DNA of 15,182 bases, from positions 1-15,182 of the forward strand of contig CAOJHG010000009.1 of the NCBI GenBank assembly GCA_948435975.1, written 5' to 3'. Below the pieces are notes generated by a model. It was not told where the DNA came from. It saw only the letters and a program-made list of their open reading frames with translations, and ran no database searches. This document shows, in pieces, positions 1-8,511 of the stretch. Each line of letters opens with the position of its first letter. The first letter of the stretch is position 1. The translations under genes were made by a program, and so were the position numbers. The DNA comes from an uncultured Oscillibacter sp. GTDB taxonomy: Bacteria; Bacillota; Clostridia; Oscillospirales; Oscillospiraceae.

Positions 1-70
1 GCATATCAGGAACTCACTCGGACCGCTGATGATCCGAAAAAGATTCATCGCATAGAACCAACTCTACGAG

Positions 71-793
71 TTGTACGCAGAAGTCTTCCCTGCTCTGAGC
101 GAGGTCTTCTACTCTTCCATTTACACCGCCGCCTTTCCTCCGCAGTTCACACGCAGGACAGAAAAAGCGTTGGAGTATTACCGGCATTATCTCTTGTTCT
201 TGCAGTCGGAGTTCCTGAAGCTTATCGAGTTCTGTCTGGACAAAAGCTATCGGCCAGAAGTACTCGCCCGGTTGTATCCGTCGGAGCGTTACAGCCTCTG
301 GTGTAAGATCAAAGGCGTTTCCGCCTGCCACAAGCGGCAGGAAACCTTTCAGCCGGATTCCTACGATCCCCGTGGCACGCAAATGCCATTTGGCGCTGAC
401 CTTAATAAAATGGACATCGACCAAGAAATTATCCTGACCTCTGAGCAGAAGTCATTTTGTGAGGAACACGGTCTGCCGGAGTATGAGCTGGAGCTCTGTT
501 ACAAAATTCCCTGCTTCATTTCCTCCAGCTATACCTGTAACAACCTGCGGGATATGCTGTATCTGGAATTCACAAAAATCCTAGAGGCCGGACAGGAGTT
601 TCAAAAATGCAGACGCTGCGGGAAATATTTCATCGTCAAGGGCAACTACCACGGGGCCTACTGTGACCGTATCGCGGATGGAGAACACCGTACCTGCCAG
701 CAGTTGGCGGCGCAGGAAGCATGCCGAATCGGAAAAGAAAAAACAGTTCAAATACCAGTTCTTTGTAAACATACGAAACAGGTCAATTTTTGA
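71..793 (+). CDS. DUF6076-like Cys-rich protein, probably broken
   Basis: Function unknown. The 240-residue reading frame resembles the DUF6076-type hypothetical proteins of Clostridia: a helical N-terminal part, then a Zn-ribbon-like segment CRRCGKYF followed by YCDR and a later TCQQ (four cysteines, about residues 180-210). The only in-frame start is a TTG at 71 with no convincing ribosome binding site, and a TAG lies just upstream at 53-55. The other frame across positions 1-58 reads as protein-like sequence (AYQELTRTADDPKKIHRIE), so a one-base shift near 55-60 probably separates the true N-terminus. After the TCQQLAAQE segment, where relatives as I recall them continue, the last 25 or so residues look unrelated, suggesting a second lesion near 720. 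It is either a pseudogene or an assembly error at the contig edge. The family assignment is from memory of the motif pattern. Confidence 0.5.
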   Translation: MYAEVFPALSEVFYSSIYTAAFPPQFTRRTEKALEYYRHYLLFLQSEFLKLIEFCLDKSYRPEVLARLYPSERYSLWCKIKGVSACHKRQETFQPDSYDPRGTQMPFGADLNKMDIDQEIILTSEQKSFCEEHGLPEYELELCYKIPCFISSSYTCNNLRDMLYLEFTKILEAGQEFQKCRRCGKYFIVKGNYHGAYCDRIADGEHRTCQQLAAQEACRIGKEKTVQIPVLCKHTKQVNF

Positions 794-802
794 TTTCCCA
801 TC

Positions 803-831
803 TTGCCTTTATACGTTTTTTTGCTTATACT
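803..831 (+). promoter_or_regulatory. sigma-A promoter for the histidine kinase-regulator pair
   Basis: TTGCCT (803-808) and TATACT (826-831) are separated by exactly 17 bases in a T-rich stretch. A start about 7 bases downstream gives a leader of roughly 40 bases ahead of the kinase ATG at 876. It is the only good promoter between the broken gene and the kinase. Confidence 0.6.
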
Positions 832-875
832 TAATATACTCATACACGTTTGCCATTTTATCAGGGAGGTGCCAA

Positions 876-2699
876 ATGAATCCCAAAATACAACCCCATC
901 AACGCAGCACCTCCCCATCTGCCGGAACAACCATATCCAGCCGCCTGCTGATCTGTTTCCTGGCCAGTACTCTGATCCCCTCTATTTTAATTACAAGTCT
1001 GCTCTACCTGCGGTTCAACAACAACTACCGCACTACCGCACTGGACCAGATGTGGGTATCTCATGACCTGATTGGCGAGTATGTCAACCGCTATTTCCGA
1101 GAGCTCGACGCGATCACTACCGCTCCCTATTACCACAGCTACTTCTCTTCTGCTCAATCTTTGGAAGAAGACGATCCGGAGTACTTATCAAAGGCCAACT
1201 CTTTTCAGTCTGAGATGCAGAGCTTGTTGAATCTGACTACTTATTCCCACTCCGATATTTCCGATTTTATTATCTGGTCCGACAGCCAATACCTTTACTA
1301 TTCTCTTTACAATGAACTTTGGTACTTTTCTAACCGCATCATCGCCGAGGAGCAGCCCTGGTATACCCATGCCATGGCCGGGAACGGCAAAACGGTTTTT
1401 ACCCCCATCGCCCCTATGCCGGACCCGGCGGAGACGCCTGAAGCGGCCATTGATACGACTGCCTTTTATGTCGCAAGAAAGATCAACAACCTCCGCCAGC
1501 CGGAGCAAACCAGCCTGATTCTCCTGAATATGTCCTCCCGGGCCTTTGATGAGCATCTCAGGAGCATGGAACTTCTATACGATTCCTTTGTGGCCATCAC
1601 CAATGAATGTAATGAACTGATCTATTCCAGCAAGCCTTTGACAGCGGGTACACTGCGGGAAGTCCTCAGCGGTTCGGATTTTCAGTACGGAGGTAATAAC
1701 TGGAGCTGTATTTCCGCCGATTTGGAGGACTTCCCCTTGACGGTGCATGTTGCCTACTCTCTGGACGACATCAGCCGGGAAGCGGCTTCCCTGATCGTTC
1801 ACGCGGTAATCATCTATGCGCTCTGCATGCTTCTGGCGCTGTGCCTGTTCGTCGCCTTCAACCGTTGGATCTCCCACTCCGCCGGAATGCTCCTGACCAC
1901 GTTCTCCGAGCTGGAAACCGGAAACCTGGAGGTCCGCTGTCCACCGGTGGCCGTGCGGGAGTTCAACCAGATCGGAACATCCGTCAACGACATGATCGTC
2001 CGGCTCAATGAGAGGATTAAAAACGAATACCTATTGACCATCCGCCAGAAATCCCTCCAGCTCCACGCTTTGCGCTCCCAGATACAGCCCCATTTCCTCA
2101 TCAACACGATTTACGGCTTCATCGCCCTGAACCAGATCGGCGAGACCAAAAAACTGGACGCCGGCTTTTACAGCCTGGCCCGTCTGCTGCGCTACGTGCT
2201 GAGCAAGCAATACTCCACCACCATCGGGCAGGAACGGGACTTTCTGGAGGATTATCTCAAATTGCAGCAGCTGCGCTTTGGAGAACGGCTCTCCTACCAA
2301 CTGGACTGCCCGGAGGACCTGCGCTCCGTCCAGATACCCCGGCTGCTTCTCCAGCCCCTGGTGGAAAACGCCGTCATCCACGGAATCGAGCCCTGCGAGC
2401 ACCCCTGCCTTTGCCGGGTGGCGGTATTCCGCCAAGAGGACCGGCTTCACATTCTGGTAGAGGACAACGGCGTTGGCGCGGACCCGGAGGAAGTGCGAAA
2501 AAAGTCCGCGGACGCCGCCCGGACTGACTTTCAGCCCCCGGATGAGGACTCTAAAATGTCCATTGGCCTGCACTATGTAAAACAGAGACTGAACATGTGG
2601 TCGGAAAACGCGGTTATGAACCTGACGTTTAGCGAGACGACCCGAGCGGAAATTCAGATCCCATGGGAGGAGGTTCACGATGAAGCTGTTAATCGTTGA
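876..2699 (+). CDS. YesM-type membrane sensor histidine kinase
   Basis: Sensor kinase of the LytS/YesM class (His_kinase PF06580 plus HATPase_c), 607 residues. It is expected to sense a solute outside the membrane and phosphorylate the regulator encoded next. Segments in order: membrane helix about 24-46; an extracytoplasmic Cache-like sensor of about 260 residues; second helix about 306-328; a HAMP-like linker; the SQIQPHFL motif with phospho-acceptor His406; the ATP-binding N-box LVENAVIHG (Asn498); the EDNGVGAD G1 box (Asp530); and a divergent second glycine box, SIGLHYVKQRL. The ATG at 876 is chosen because AGGGAGG precedes it at a proper distance and the hydrophobic helix follows. The open frame extends upstream to 663 but crosses the broken gene and the promoter. 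The 3' end overlaps the regulator gene by 20 bases, so the two are translationally coupled. Pairs like this commonly control adjacent sugar ABC transporters. Confidence 0.93.
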   Translation: MNPKIQPHQRSTSPSAGTTISSRLLICFLASTLIPSILITSLLYLRFNNNYRTTALDQMWVSHDLIGEYVNRYFRELDAITTAPYYHSYFSSAQSLEEDDPEYLSKANSFQSEMQSLLNLTTYSHSDISDFIIWSDSQYLYYSLYNELWYFSNRIIAEEQPWYTHAMAGNGKTVFTPIAPMPDPAETPEAAIDTTAFYVARKINNLRQPEQTSLILLNMSSRAFDEHLRSMELLYDSFVAITNECNELIYSSKPLTAGTLREVLSGSDFQYGGNNWSCISADLEDFPLTVHVAYSLDDISREAASLIVHAVIIYALCMLLALCLFVAFNRWISHSAGMLLTTFSELETGNLEVRCPPVAVREFNQIGTSVNDMIVRLNERIKNEYLLTIRQKSLQLHALRSQIQPHFLINTIYGFIALNQIGETKKLDAGFYSLARLLRYVLSKQYSTTIGQERDFLEDYLKLQQLRFGERLSYQLDCPEDLRSVQIPRLLLQPLVENAVIHGIEPCEHPCLCRVAVFRQEDRLHILVEDNGVGADPEEVRKKSADAARTDFQPPDEDSKMSIGLHYVKQRLNMWSENAVMNLTFSETTRAEIQIPWEEVHDEAVNR

Positions 2700-4056
2700 C
2701 GACGAGCCCCTGATCCATGTGTCTATTGAATACAGCCTGAAGGAGCTAGGGCTCGGGGATGTGGAGGTCCTGCATGCCTACACCGGTACGGACATGTGGA
2801 AATGTCTGGAGGAAAGCAGGATCGATGCCGCCTTGGTGGACATCCGCATGCCAGGGACCAACGGATTGGAGGCGATCGAAGAGGGAAAGCGGCGGTGGCC
2901 GGACACCTTTTACTACATCATGAGCGGCTTCAGCGAGTTCGAGTACGCCCGGGAGGCCATCCGGCTCAGCGTCACGGAGTACCTGCTCAAGCCCCTGGAG
3001 CCCAAGACGCTGGCGGCAGTCATCGCTCATGTGAAGGATGCGCGGGCCAATCAGGATAATCAGATCCGGGACACCTTCCGCGGCTGGCTGGCGGGGACCC
3101 TGCACCGTCACGACGTAGGATATCTCTATGCCAAGGGCTATGCCACCGCTCTGCTTTTGCTGACCTACGACAACCCCCAAAACGACAGCTGGATCCCGGC
3201 GTTTCTGTATGACAGCCATGAGCGCGTTCTCTCCCTTCCCTGCGATGAAGGGCTTTTGCTCCTGATATTCGCCCCGGACACCTCGCTGGTCCACGAAATC
3301 CTGCGCAAGGTCCCGAAGCGGGACTATCCAGCGGGTGTGACCTGCTTCGCCTCGCCGGTTTGCCGGGAGCCGGAGAAGCTGGCGGCTCAGATGCGCTTGC
3401 TTTTAGGGGCCTCTCCCATCCGTGTGTTCCGAGGACTGGGCGTCCGCTATGACGCAGTGCTGCTGGCCGAAGTGCCGGAGCAGGAGCTAGCCGCCGCCAA
3501 ACCGTGGATTTCCCTGCGAGACAGTTATTTCCACTCCCAGTATGAGACATACGTTTCCCTCTGTTCCCGTCTATGCGCCTCCTTGCCGTGCGAGAACAGC
3601 GAGCGTGTGAGGTCGTTTCTGACAGAGGTAACGGGCGCGGCTCTCTCCGGCGCGCGGACGGTGGAGGATTTGACCCGCCTGCTCCGGCAGCGTGGAAAAT
3701 CCCTTCTGTCGCAGCGTAAAAACGTCAGCAAGGTGGATGCGGCAGTGGCGTATCTGGAGGAAAATTTTTACCAGGACACCTCCCTGGCCTCTTTGGCGGC
3801 GCAGTTTGACCTGACCCCCAATTACCTCAGCACCCTGCTGAAAAACCGCTTGGGCATGAAGTTTACCGACTATTTGGCCGGGCTCCGTATCTCTCACGCC
3901 AAAAACCTGCTTCTGACAACGGCACTGTCCATTAAGGAGATCACCCAGCAGGTGGGGTATTACAGCGAGAGTCATTTTATCAAGGTCTTTCTGGAGCGGG
4001 AGGGCTGTACCCCCGCTGAATTTAGAAGCAGGGAAAAGGACCCAGGCGGAAATTAA
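2680..4056 (+). CDS. YesN-type response regulator, receiver plus AraC HTH
   Basis: DNA-binding response regulator of 458 residues. The receiver domain (about 1-120) has the acidic pair Asp7/Asp8, phospho-acceptor Asp54 in LVDIRMPG, Ser82 and Lys104 (LLKPLEP). A middle region of about 230 residues has no motif I recognise. The C-terminal AraC-family domain (about 351-450) has two helix-turn-helix units, near 368-389 (LASLAAQFDLTPNYLSTLLK) and near 417-440 (IKEITQQVGYYSESHF). The ATG lies inside the end of the kinase gene, with GGAGGAGG at about 2665-2672. The cognate kinase, the convergent transporter operon and the divergent enzyme pair suggest that it activates those two units, probably through the repeats at 9636-9697. 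The stop codon lies in the loop of a terminator hairpin. Confidence 0.94.
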   Translation: MKLLIVDDEPLIHVSIEYSLKELGLGDVEVLHAYTGTDMWKCLEESRIDAALVDIRMPGTNGLEAIEEGKRRWPDTFYYIMSGFSEFEYAREAIRLSVTEYLLKPLEPKTLAAVIAHVKDARANQDNQIRDTFRGWLAGTLHRHDVGYLYAKGYATALLLLTYDNPQNDSWIPAFLYDSHERVLSLPCDEGLLLLIFAPDTSLVHEILRKVPKRDYPAGVTCFASPVCREPEKLAAQMRLLLGASPIRVFRGLGVRYDAVLLAEVPEQELAAAKPWISLRDSYFHSQYETYVSLCSRLCASLPCENSERVRSFLTEVTGAALSGARTVEDLTRLLRQRGKSLLSQRKNVSKVDAAVAYLEENFYQDTSLASLAAQFDLTPNYLSTLLKNRLGMKFTDYLAGLRISHAKNLLLTTALSIKEITQQVGYYSESHFIKVFLEREGCTPAEFRSREKDPGGN

Positions 4057-4073
4057 TCCGCCCGGGCCCTTTT
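4034..4073. terminator. bidirectional intrinsic terminator between convergent operons
   Basis: Nested stem: AAAAGG (4034-4039) pairs with CCTTTT (4068-4073), CCC with GGG, and GGCGGA (4045-4050) with TCCGCC (4057-4062), with two single A/C mismatches and the loop AATTAA. A stem flanked by A's on one side and T's on the other works on both strands, so it ends the regulator transcript (+) and the transporter operon (-). The regulator's TAA (4054-4056) is in the loop. Confidence 0.85.
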
Positions 4074-4105
4074 CTAATCCGTATGAGGGATTGAGGAGGG
4101 TGGAA

Positions 4106-5404
4106 TCAGGAGTAGAACTTCCCCGTCTCCTCATACATGTGCTCCACCGCATCCTCGGGGGACATGCCGCCGATGATGCACTCCTGCACGTATTTACCGA
4201 CCACGTTGTCCTTGATTTCGGTGTACGCTTCGTCGAAGGGCATCTCCACATAGTAGTCCAGCTGGCCAACGGCGATGTCCAGGTAGGGATACTTGTCCAG
4301 CATCTCCTGGTAAACAGCGGAATTCAGCGCGGCGTCACTGGTGGGCAGGTAGCCGGTACCGGCGGCGTATTTCCCCGCCACATCCCCGCTGCACATGTAC
4401 TTGATGAATTTCCAGGTTGCCTCGTTTTCCACGTCGCTCTTGCCGGTAAAGGCTACCAGATTGGACCCGCCGGGGATGGCGGCGTAGGTGACATCCTTGG
4501 GAATGTAGGCCACGCCGACTTCAAACTCGCTGTTGTCCACCAGGCTTCTGTACTGGGCGGAGCTTTGCATGGTGATGGCGCAGACCCCGGCCATGAAGGC
4601 GTTGCGCAGGGCGGAGTTAGAGGCGTAGTCGTCACCCTCGGGGATATAGAGGCAGCCCTTATCCATCATGTCCCGCCACAGCTGGAGGGGCTTGACGCCG
4701 GACTCGTCATGGAAGCCGATGTTGTTTCCCTCGTCGTTGTAGATCTGTCCTCCGGCGGTGAGCATCAGGGCCAGATAGTACCAGGAATCGCCCAGAGGGG
4801 CGCCGTAGCCGTAGACGCCGTCCTTGGTCACGGCCTCGGAGGCCGCCAGGAACTCGTCCCAGGTCTCGGGAGCCTTGCCAAAGCCCGCAGCCTTCAGTGC
4901 GTCCACGTTATAGTACATGACGGGAACGCTTCTGCCGTTGGGCAGGGAGATCAGCTGGTCATTGTAATAGGAGAAGTCCATCACGCCGGGATACATGGCG
5001 TCCAGATCGAACTCCGGGTCATTCTCCGCGAAGGGCATCAGGTCCAGCAGCATGTCCTGGGAGGCGTACATACCCACCCGGGTGATTTCCACCTGGACCA
5101 CGTTGGGGGTATTGCCGCCCGCCGCCGCGGCCTGGAGCTTGGTGCCCGCCGTGGTGTAGTCGCCCTGATAGATGCAGTCCACATAGACCTCGCTCTGGGA
5201 GGCGTTGAACTCGTCCACGATCTCCTGGACCAGCTCGCCGGTGGAGCTGCCCATGGAGTGCCAGAACTCGATCTTCACCGGCCCATCGGAGCCGCCTCCG
5301 CCATTGCCGGCGGCGGCGTCCCCGCCGCTCTTTCCGCCGGAGCACCCGGCCAGCAGCGCTGCGCACATGGCGCAGGACAGCAAAATCGCAAACAGTCTTT
5401 TCAT
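4106..5404 (-). CDS. UgpB-like CUT1 ABC solute-binding lipoprotein
   Basis: Extracellular solute-binding protein of a CUT1 ABC importer (SBP_bac_1 type), 432 residues. The N-terminus MKRLFAILLSCAMCAALLAGC is a lipoprotein signal with lipobox LAGC and lipidated Cys20 or Cys21, followed by a Gly/Ser/Ala linker of about 20 residues. The mature part opens with VKIEFWHSM, then YQGDY, NTPNVVQVE, SVPVMYYNVDALKAAG, PETWDEF, IPGGSNLVAF and TGYLPTSDAA, the layout of UgpB and related sugar or glycerophosphate binders. The start is set at the second ATG of the frame, 5404, because AAAGGAG precedes it and the signal peptide begins there. It follows the phosphodiesterase gene by 13 bases. Lying last in the operon is unusual. 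UgpB similarity suggests, but does not prove, a glycerophosphate or glycerophosphodiester ligand. Confidence 0.93.
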   Translation of the reverse strand: MKRLFAILLSCAMCAALLAGCSGGKSGGDAAAGNGGGGSDGPVKIEFWHSMGSSTGELVQEIVDEFNASQSEVYVDCIYQGDYTTAGTKLQAAAAGGNTPNVVQVEITRVGMYASQDMLLDLMPFAENDPEFDLDAMYPGVMDFSYYNDQLISLPNGRSVPVMYYNVDALKAAGFGKAPETWDEFLAASEAVTKDGVYGYGAPLGDSWYYLALMLTAGGQIYNDEGNNIGFHDESGVKPLQLWRDMMDKGCLYIPEGDDYASNSALRNAFMAGVCAITMQSSAQYRSLVDNSEFEVGVAYIPKDVTYAAIPGGSNLVAFTGKSDVENEATWKFIKYMCSGDVAGKYAAGTGYLPTSDAALNSAVYQEMLDKYPYLDIAVGQLDYYVEMPFDEAYTEIKDNVVGKYVQECIIGGMSPEDAVEHMYEETGKFYS

Positions 5405-5417
5405 CGTAGTTCTCCTT

Positions 5418-6731
5418 TCAATTTGTGAGCTCCGTTTTCCGGAGAGGCTCATTCAGTAATTCCGTCAGCACCCGGCCCTGGGCCTGGGGCATCTCCGCCC
5501 CCAGGACAGCCGCCCAGGTGGGCGCCTCGTCGATCAGGCAGCCCTTGTCCAGTACCACGCCGGGCTTCACGGCGGGGCCTGCCATGTAGAAGGTGGGCTG
5601 GGGTCCCTTGTCCGGCAGGTGCCCGTGGGAGGACACCGCCAGCTTATAGTCCCGGTTGTCCGTGGGCTGGAGGAAATCGCCGGTACACTTGTTGCCGAAG
5701 GCGGTTCCCAGGCGGCCCTCGACGGCGTAGTCAAAGGGGCCCTCCAGGTGCCACTGCTCTTTCAGGATCTTCTTATCCAGAATCTGCTCGCAGCCATAGC
5801 GCTCATCCGCCACAAAGCCCTTCAGAATCTCCAGGACCTCCGCCCGGAGTCCGTCGTCCGCCGGGTCCGCCAGAACCACATGGGCGGAGAGCCCCGCAGA
5901 GTGACAGTAGGCCCGCCAGGAGGCCACAGGGCCGTTATCATCCAGCCGGATCAGGCCCTTTTCCCGGAGGATGACGTTGGGGTGAAAGACCTGCTTCACC
6001 GGCAGATGACCATGGTCCCCCACCACCGCGAAGGTAGTTCCGTCATAGATGCCCAGGCGTTTCAGCTGCTCCACAATACGGCCGAACCGCTCGTCACAGG
6101 CCAGCAGGGCCGCCTTGGCCTCTGGGGACCAGGTGCCGAAGGCATGGCGGGAGCTGTCCAGATAGGATAGATGCAGGAGGATAACCTCCGGCGTGTGGGC
6201 CTCGATGACCTCCTGGAGGCAGCGGACGCCAAACTCGTCCAGCTCCGGCTGGTACTTCCAGCGGAGGATGCCGCCGTACTTGTCAAAAAGGGGCCGGATG
6301 CAGGGGGAACAGACGGTCATGAAGCGGGGGCGGGAATTTCCCTCCGGGGTCTCCGCCCAGATCTCAGGAATGTTGTAGGCAATGTTGGGGTCCGCGCCGG
6401 TCACCGGCCAGTTGACCACGGAGAACCGGTAGCCCAGGGGGACCGCGGCGTCGATGAGGGTGGGGACTTTCAGCTCCTCCCGGCGCCAGTGCCAGTCCGG
6501 GTAGGGCTTTTCGATTTCCACCTTCTCGTTGTGATAGATACCGTGAACGTCCGGATAGCAGCCCGTCAGCATAGTGGCGTGGGCGGCGTAGGTCATGGCC
6601 GGATAAACAGACAGCATCTCCTTGATCTGAGAGCCCCTCTCCAAAAGCCCATAGAGATAGGGGCACTCTTTCAGCCACTCCATATCGTCATAAAACAGGG
6701 AGTCCACGGACAGAACAAATAGACGTTTCAT
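5418..6731 (-). CDS. Cytoplasmic type I phosphodiesterase/nucleotide pyrophosphatase (ENPP-like)
   Basis: Alkaline-phosphatase-superfamily metallo-phosphodiesterase (PF01663 type), 437 residues, expected to split a phosphodiester or pyrophosphate bond using two metal ions and a Thr nucleophile. The full active-site set is visible: Asp10 (LSVDS), nucleophile Thr47 (AMTYAAHATMLTG), Asp192 and His196 (LDSSRHAFG), Asp239-His240 (VVGDHGH) and His369 (SSHGH). A conserved HGIYHN follows the nucleophile region. There is no signal peptide, so it acts inside the cell, unlike most ENPPs. The start at 6731 is the ATG beginning MKRLFVLSVDS; the open frame extends 16 codons further into the permease end. 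It sits 19 bases after the permease stop and 13 before the binding-protein gene, so its substrate is very probably the imported solute or a product of it. Confidence 0.92.
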   Translation of the reverse strand: MKRLFVLSVDSLFYDDMEWLKECPYLYGLLERGSQIKEMLSVYPAMTYAAHATMLTGCYPDVHGIYHNEKVEIEKPYPDWHWRREELKVPTLIDAAVPLGYRFSVVNWPVTGADPNIAYNIPEIWAETPEGNSRPRFMTVCSPCIRPLFDKYGGILRWKYQPELDEFGVRCLQEVIEAHTPEVILLHLSYLDSSRHAFGTWSPEAKAALLACDERFGRIVEQLKRLGIYDGTTFAVVGDHGHLPVKQVFHPNVILREKGLIRLDDNGPVASWRAYCHSAGLSAHVVLADPADDGLRAEVLEILKGFVADERYGCEQILDKKILKEQWHLEGPFDYAVEGRLGTAFGNKCTGDFLQPTDNRDYKLAVSSHGHLPDKGPQPTFYMAGPAVKPGVVLDKGCLIDEAPTWAAVLGAEMPQAQGRVLTELLNEPLRKTELTN

Positions 6732-6750
6732 AGTAAGCTCAGCTCTTTTC

Positions 6751-7590
6751 TCACTTGATGCCGGAATACACGAAGGCATTGCGGATTTTTTTGCTGGCCA
6801 CGATGTACAGCCCCAGCATGGGCAGCACCAGCAGGAGGTTGCCCGCCATGATGAGGTTCCAGCGCTGGAGGTTGTCGGCGTCCTTCAGCAGGGCGATTCC
6901 GATGGGCAGGGTGCGCCGGGCCTCCTGGCTGGTCATGATCAACGGCCAGAAGTAGTTGTTCCAGTTGGAGATGAAGGACAGCAGGCCCAGGGTAATCAGG
7001 GCGGACTTCGCCATAGGCATCATGATTTTGAACATGATCTTGATGTCGCTGGCGTTGTCCAGCCGGGCGGCCTCGATGACCTCTCCCGGCACCTGCATGA
7101 AGTACTGCCGCAGCAGGAAGATGCCGAAGGGGTTGGAGATAAAGGGCAGGATCAGGGCGGAGTAAGTGTCCATCATGCCCATCTTGCTGAACATGAAGTA
7201 AACCGGCAGGAAGGTAATCTGCATGGGAATCATCTGGCCCAGCATCACCAGGGCGAAGAAGGCGGGCTTGGCCCGGAACTCATACTTGGAGAGGCTGTAG
7301 GCCGCCGGGACAATGATGAAGTACTGTAAAATGACCACAAAGACGCAGACGATGATGGAGTTGCGCAGGTACACGCCTACGGAGATGGTCTTGAAAACGT
7401 CGGTGAAGTTCACCCACTGAAGACTCTCGGGCAGCATTGTGGGCGGGAAGGCCAGGGTCTCCGCCAGGGTCTTGAAGGCGGTACTGATCATCCAGAAGAA
7501 GGGGAAGGCCATGATGAGTATCAGCAGCAGCTTCCCCACGCAGTCCAGGCCCCGCAGGCCGGCGTCCAGGGTTTTGTTCCTCTCTTTCAT
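6751..7590 (-). CDS. CUT1 ABC permease, UgpE/MalG-like
   Basis: Inner-membrane permease, 279 residues, the UgpE/MalG partner of the transporter. About six hydrophobic segments are visible, beginning with LLLILIMAFPFFWMI. The cytoplasmic EAA loop reads EAARLDNASDIKIMFKIMMPM at about residues 185-205 and should dock on the ATPase. The C-terminus VASKKIRNAFVYSGIK matches the usual end of the family (...GLTAGAVKG-like basic tail). ATG at 7590, preceded by GGGGGG. It follows the other permease by 15 bases and is followed closely by the phosphodiesterase. Confidence 0.94.
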   Translation of the reverse strand: MKERNKTLDAGLRGLDCVGKLLLILIMAFPFFWMISTAFKTLAETLAFPPTMLPESLQWVNFTDVFKTISVGVYLRNSIIVCVFVVILQYFIIVPAAYSLSKYEFRAKPAFFALVMLGQMIPMQITFLPVYFMFSKMGMMDTYSALILPFISNPFGIFLLRQYFMQVPGEVIEAARLDNASDIKIMFKIMMPMAKSALITLGLLSFISNWNNYFWPLIMTSQEARRTLPIGIALLKDADNLQRWNLIMAGNLLLVLPMLGLYIVASKKIRNAFVYSGIK

Positions 7591-7605
7591 GTCGGTTTCC
7601 CCCCT

Positions 7606-8511
7606 TTATTGATAGTGTACCCGCGTCTTGCTGACCTGGAACTGCACGTAGGTAATCACGCAGACAAAGACCAGCAGGATCACGCCGGCGGCGCAGGCCT
7701 GGCCGGGCTTTCCATAACGGAAGGCGTACTCATAAATGTAATATACCAGAGTATTGGTGGAATTCAAAGGCCCGCCGCCGGTCATGACGCTGATGCTGTC
7801 GAAGACCTTGAAGGAGGCGATGGTAGCCACCACGGAGGTGAACAGGATGGTGGGCGAAATCATGGGCAGGGTGATCTTGAAGAAGGTCTTCAGCGCCGGC
7901 GTGTCGTCCATCTCCGCCGCCTCGTAGACGCTGGTGGGGATATTTTGCAGCGCCGCCATGATCAGCAGCACGTAGTAGCCCAGGCCCTTCCAGATGGTCA
8001 CAAGGGCCACGGAAAACAGCGCCGTGTCCGGCGAGGCCAGGAAGGGGAAGGACTCGAAGCCCAAGGCGTTGAGCAGGATGTTCAAAAGGCCGTTCTTGGA
8101 GTCCATCAGCCACAAAAACAGGGTGGACACCGACACCATGGAGATAATGTGCGGGGTGAAGATGCAGGTCTGGACCAGCTCATTCAAGCGGCGGTTTTTC
8201 TTGGAATTCAGCCATGCCGCGATGACAACCGCCAGCACCATGGTCAGCACCACTGTTACGGCGGTATAAATCAGGGTGTTGGACAGCACCTGGTGAAAAT
8301 CCTTGGACTCCAACAATGATGTGTAATTCTCCAGTCCCACGAACTTTGGGTCCTTCGTAATCAAGTTGCCGCCGAAGAGAGAACGGTAGATCAGGTAGCA
8401 GAGGGGATACACTGTGAAGATGAACAGCAGCACCACGGCAGGCGCCGCCAGGAGATATCCCTTCAGCCGTTCCTGACGCTCCGTTTTGCTCAGAGCTGTC
8501 GTTCCTCTCAT
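7606..8511 (-). CDS. CUT1 ABC permease, UgpA/MalF-like
   Basis: Inner-membrane permease, 301 residues, the UgpA-type partner. It has a short basic N-terminus (LSKTERQERLKGY), a first helix YLLAAPAVVLLFIFTVYPL, a periplasmic loop (GLENYTSLLES), then five more hydrophobic segments. The EAA loop reads EAAEMDDTPALKTFFKITLPM. The motif FDSISVMTGGGPLNSTNTLVYYIYEYAF is the family's C-terminal signature. Its ATG overlaps the ATPase stop as ATGA (8508-8511), so the two are translationally coupled. Confidence 0.95.
   Translation of the reverse strand: MRGTTALSKTERQERLKGYLLAAPAVVLLFIFTVYPLCYLIYRSLFGGNLITKDPKFVGLENYTSLLESKDFHQVLSNTLIYTAVTVVLTMVLAVVIAAWLNSKKNRRLNELVQTCIFTPHIISMVSVSTLFLWLMDSKNGLLNILLNALGFESFPFLASPDTALFSVALVTIWKGLGYYVLLIMAALQNIPTSVYEAAEMDDTPALKTFFKITLPMISPTILFTSVVATIASFKVFDSISVMTGGGPLNSTNTLVYYIYEYAFRYGKPGQACAAGVILLVFVCVITYVQFQVSKTRVHYQ

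Noticed and set aside
1..40. Adapter sequence at the left end
   Set aside because: The first bases do not match either Illumina arm and read as coding sequence.
663..875. Upstream extension of the histidine kinase frame
   Set aside because: It crosses the end of another reading frame and the promoter; the ATG at 876 has a strong ribosome binding site just ahead of the first membrane helix.
2031..2678. 215-codon minus-strand frame inside the histidine kinase gene
   Set aside because: Shadow of the kinase catalytic region; no motif or ribosome binding site of its own.
4091..5428. 445-codon open frame on the plus strand opposite the binding-protein gene
   Set aside because: It is the antisense shadow of a GC-rich gene; the minus strand has a signal peptide, lipobox and family motifs, while the plus frame has low-complexity Gly/Val/His-rich sequence and no ribosome binding site.
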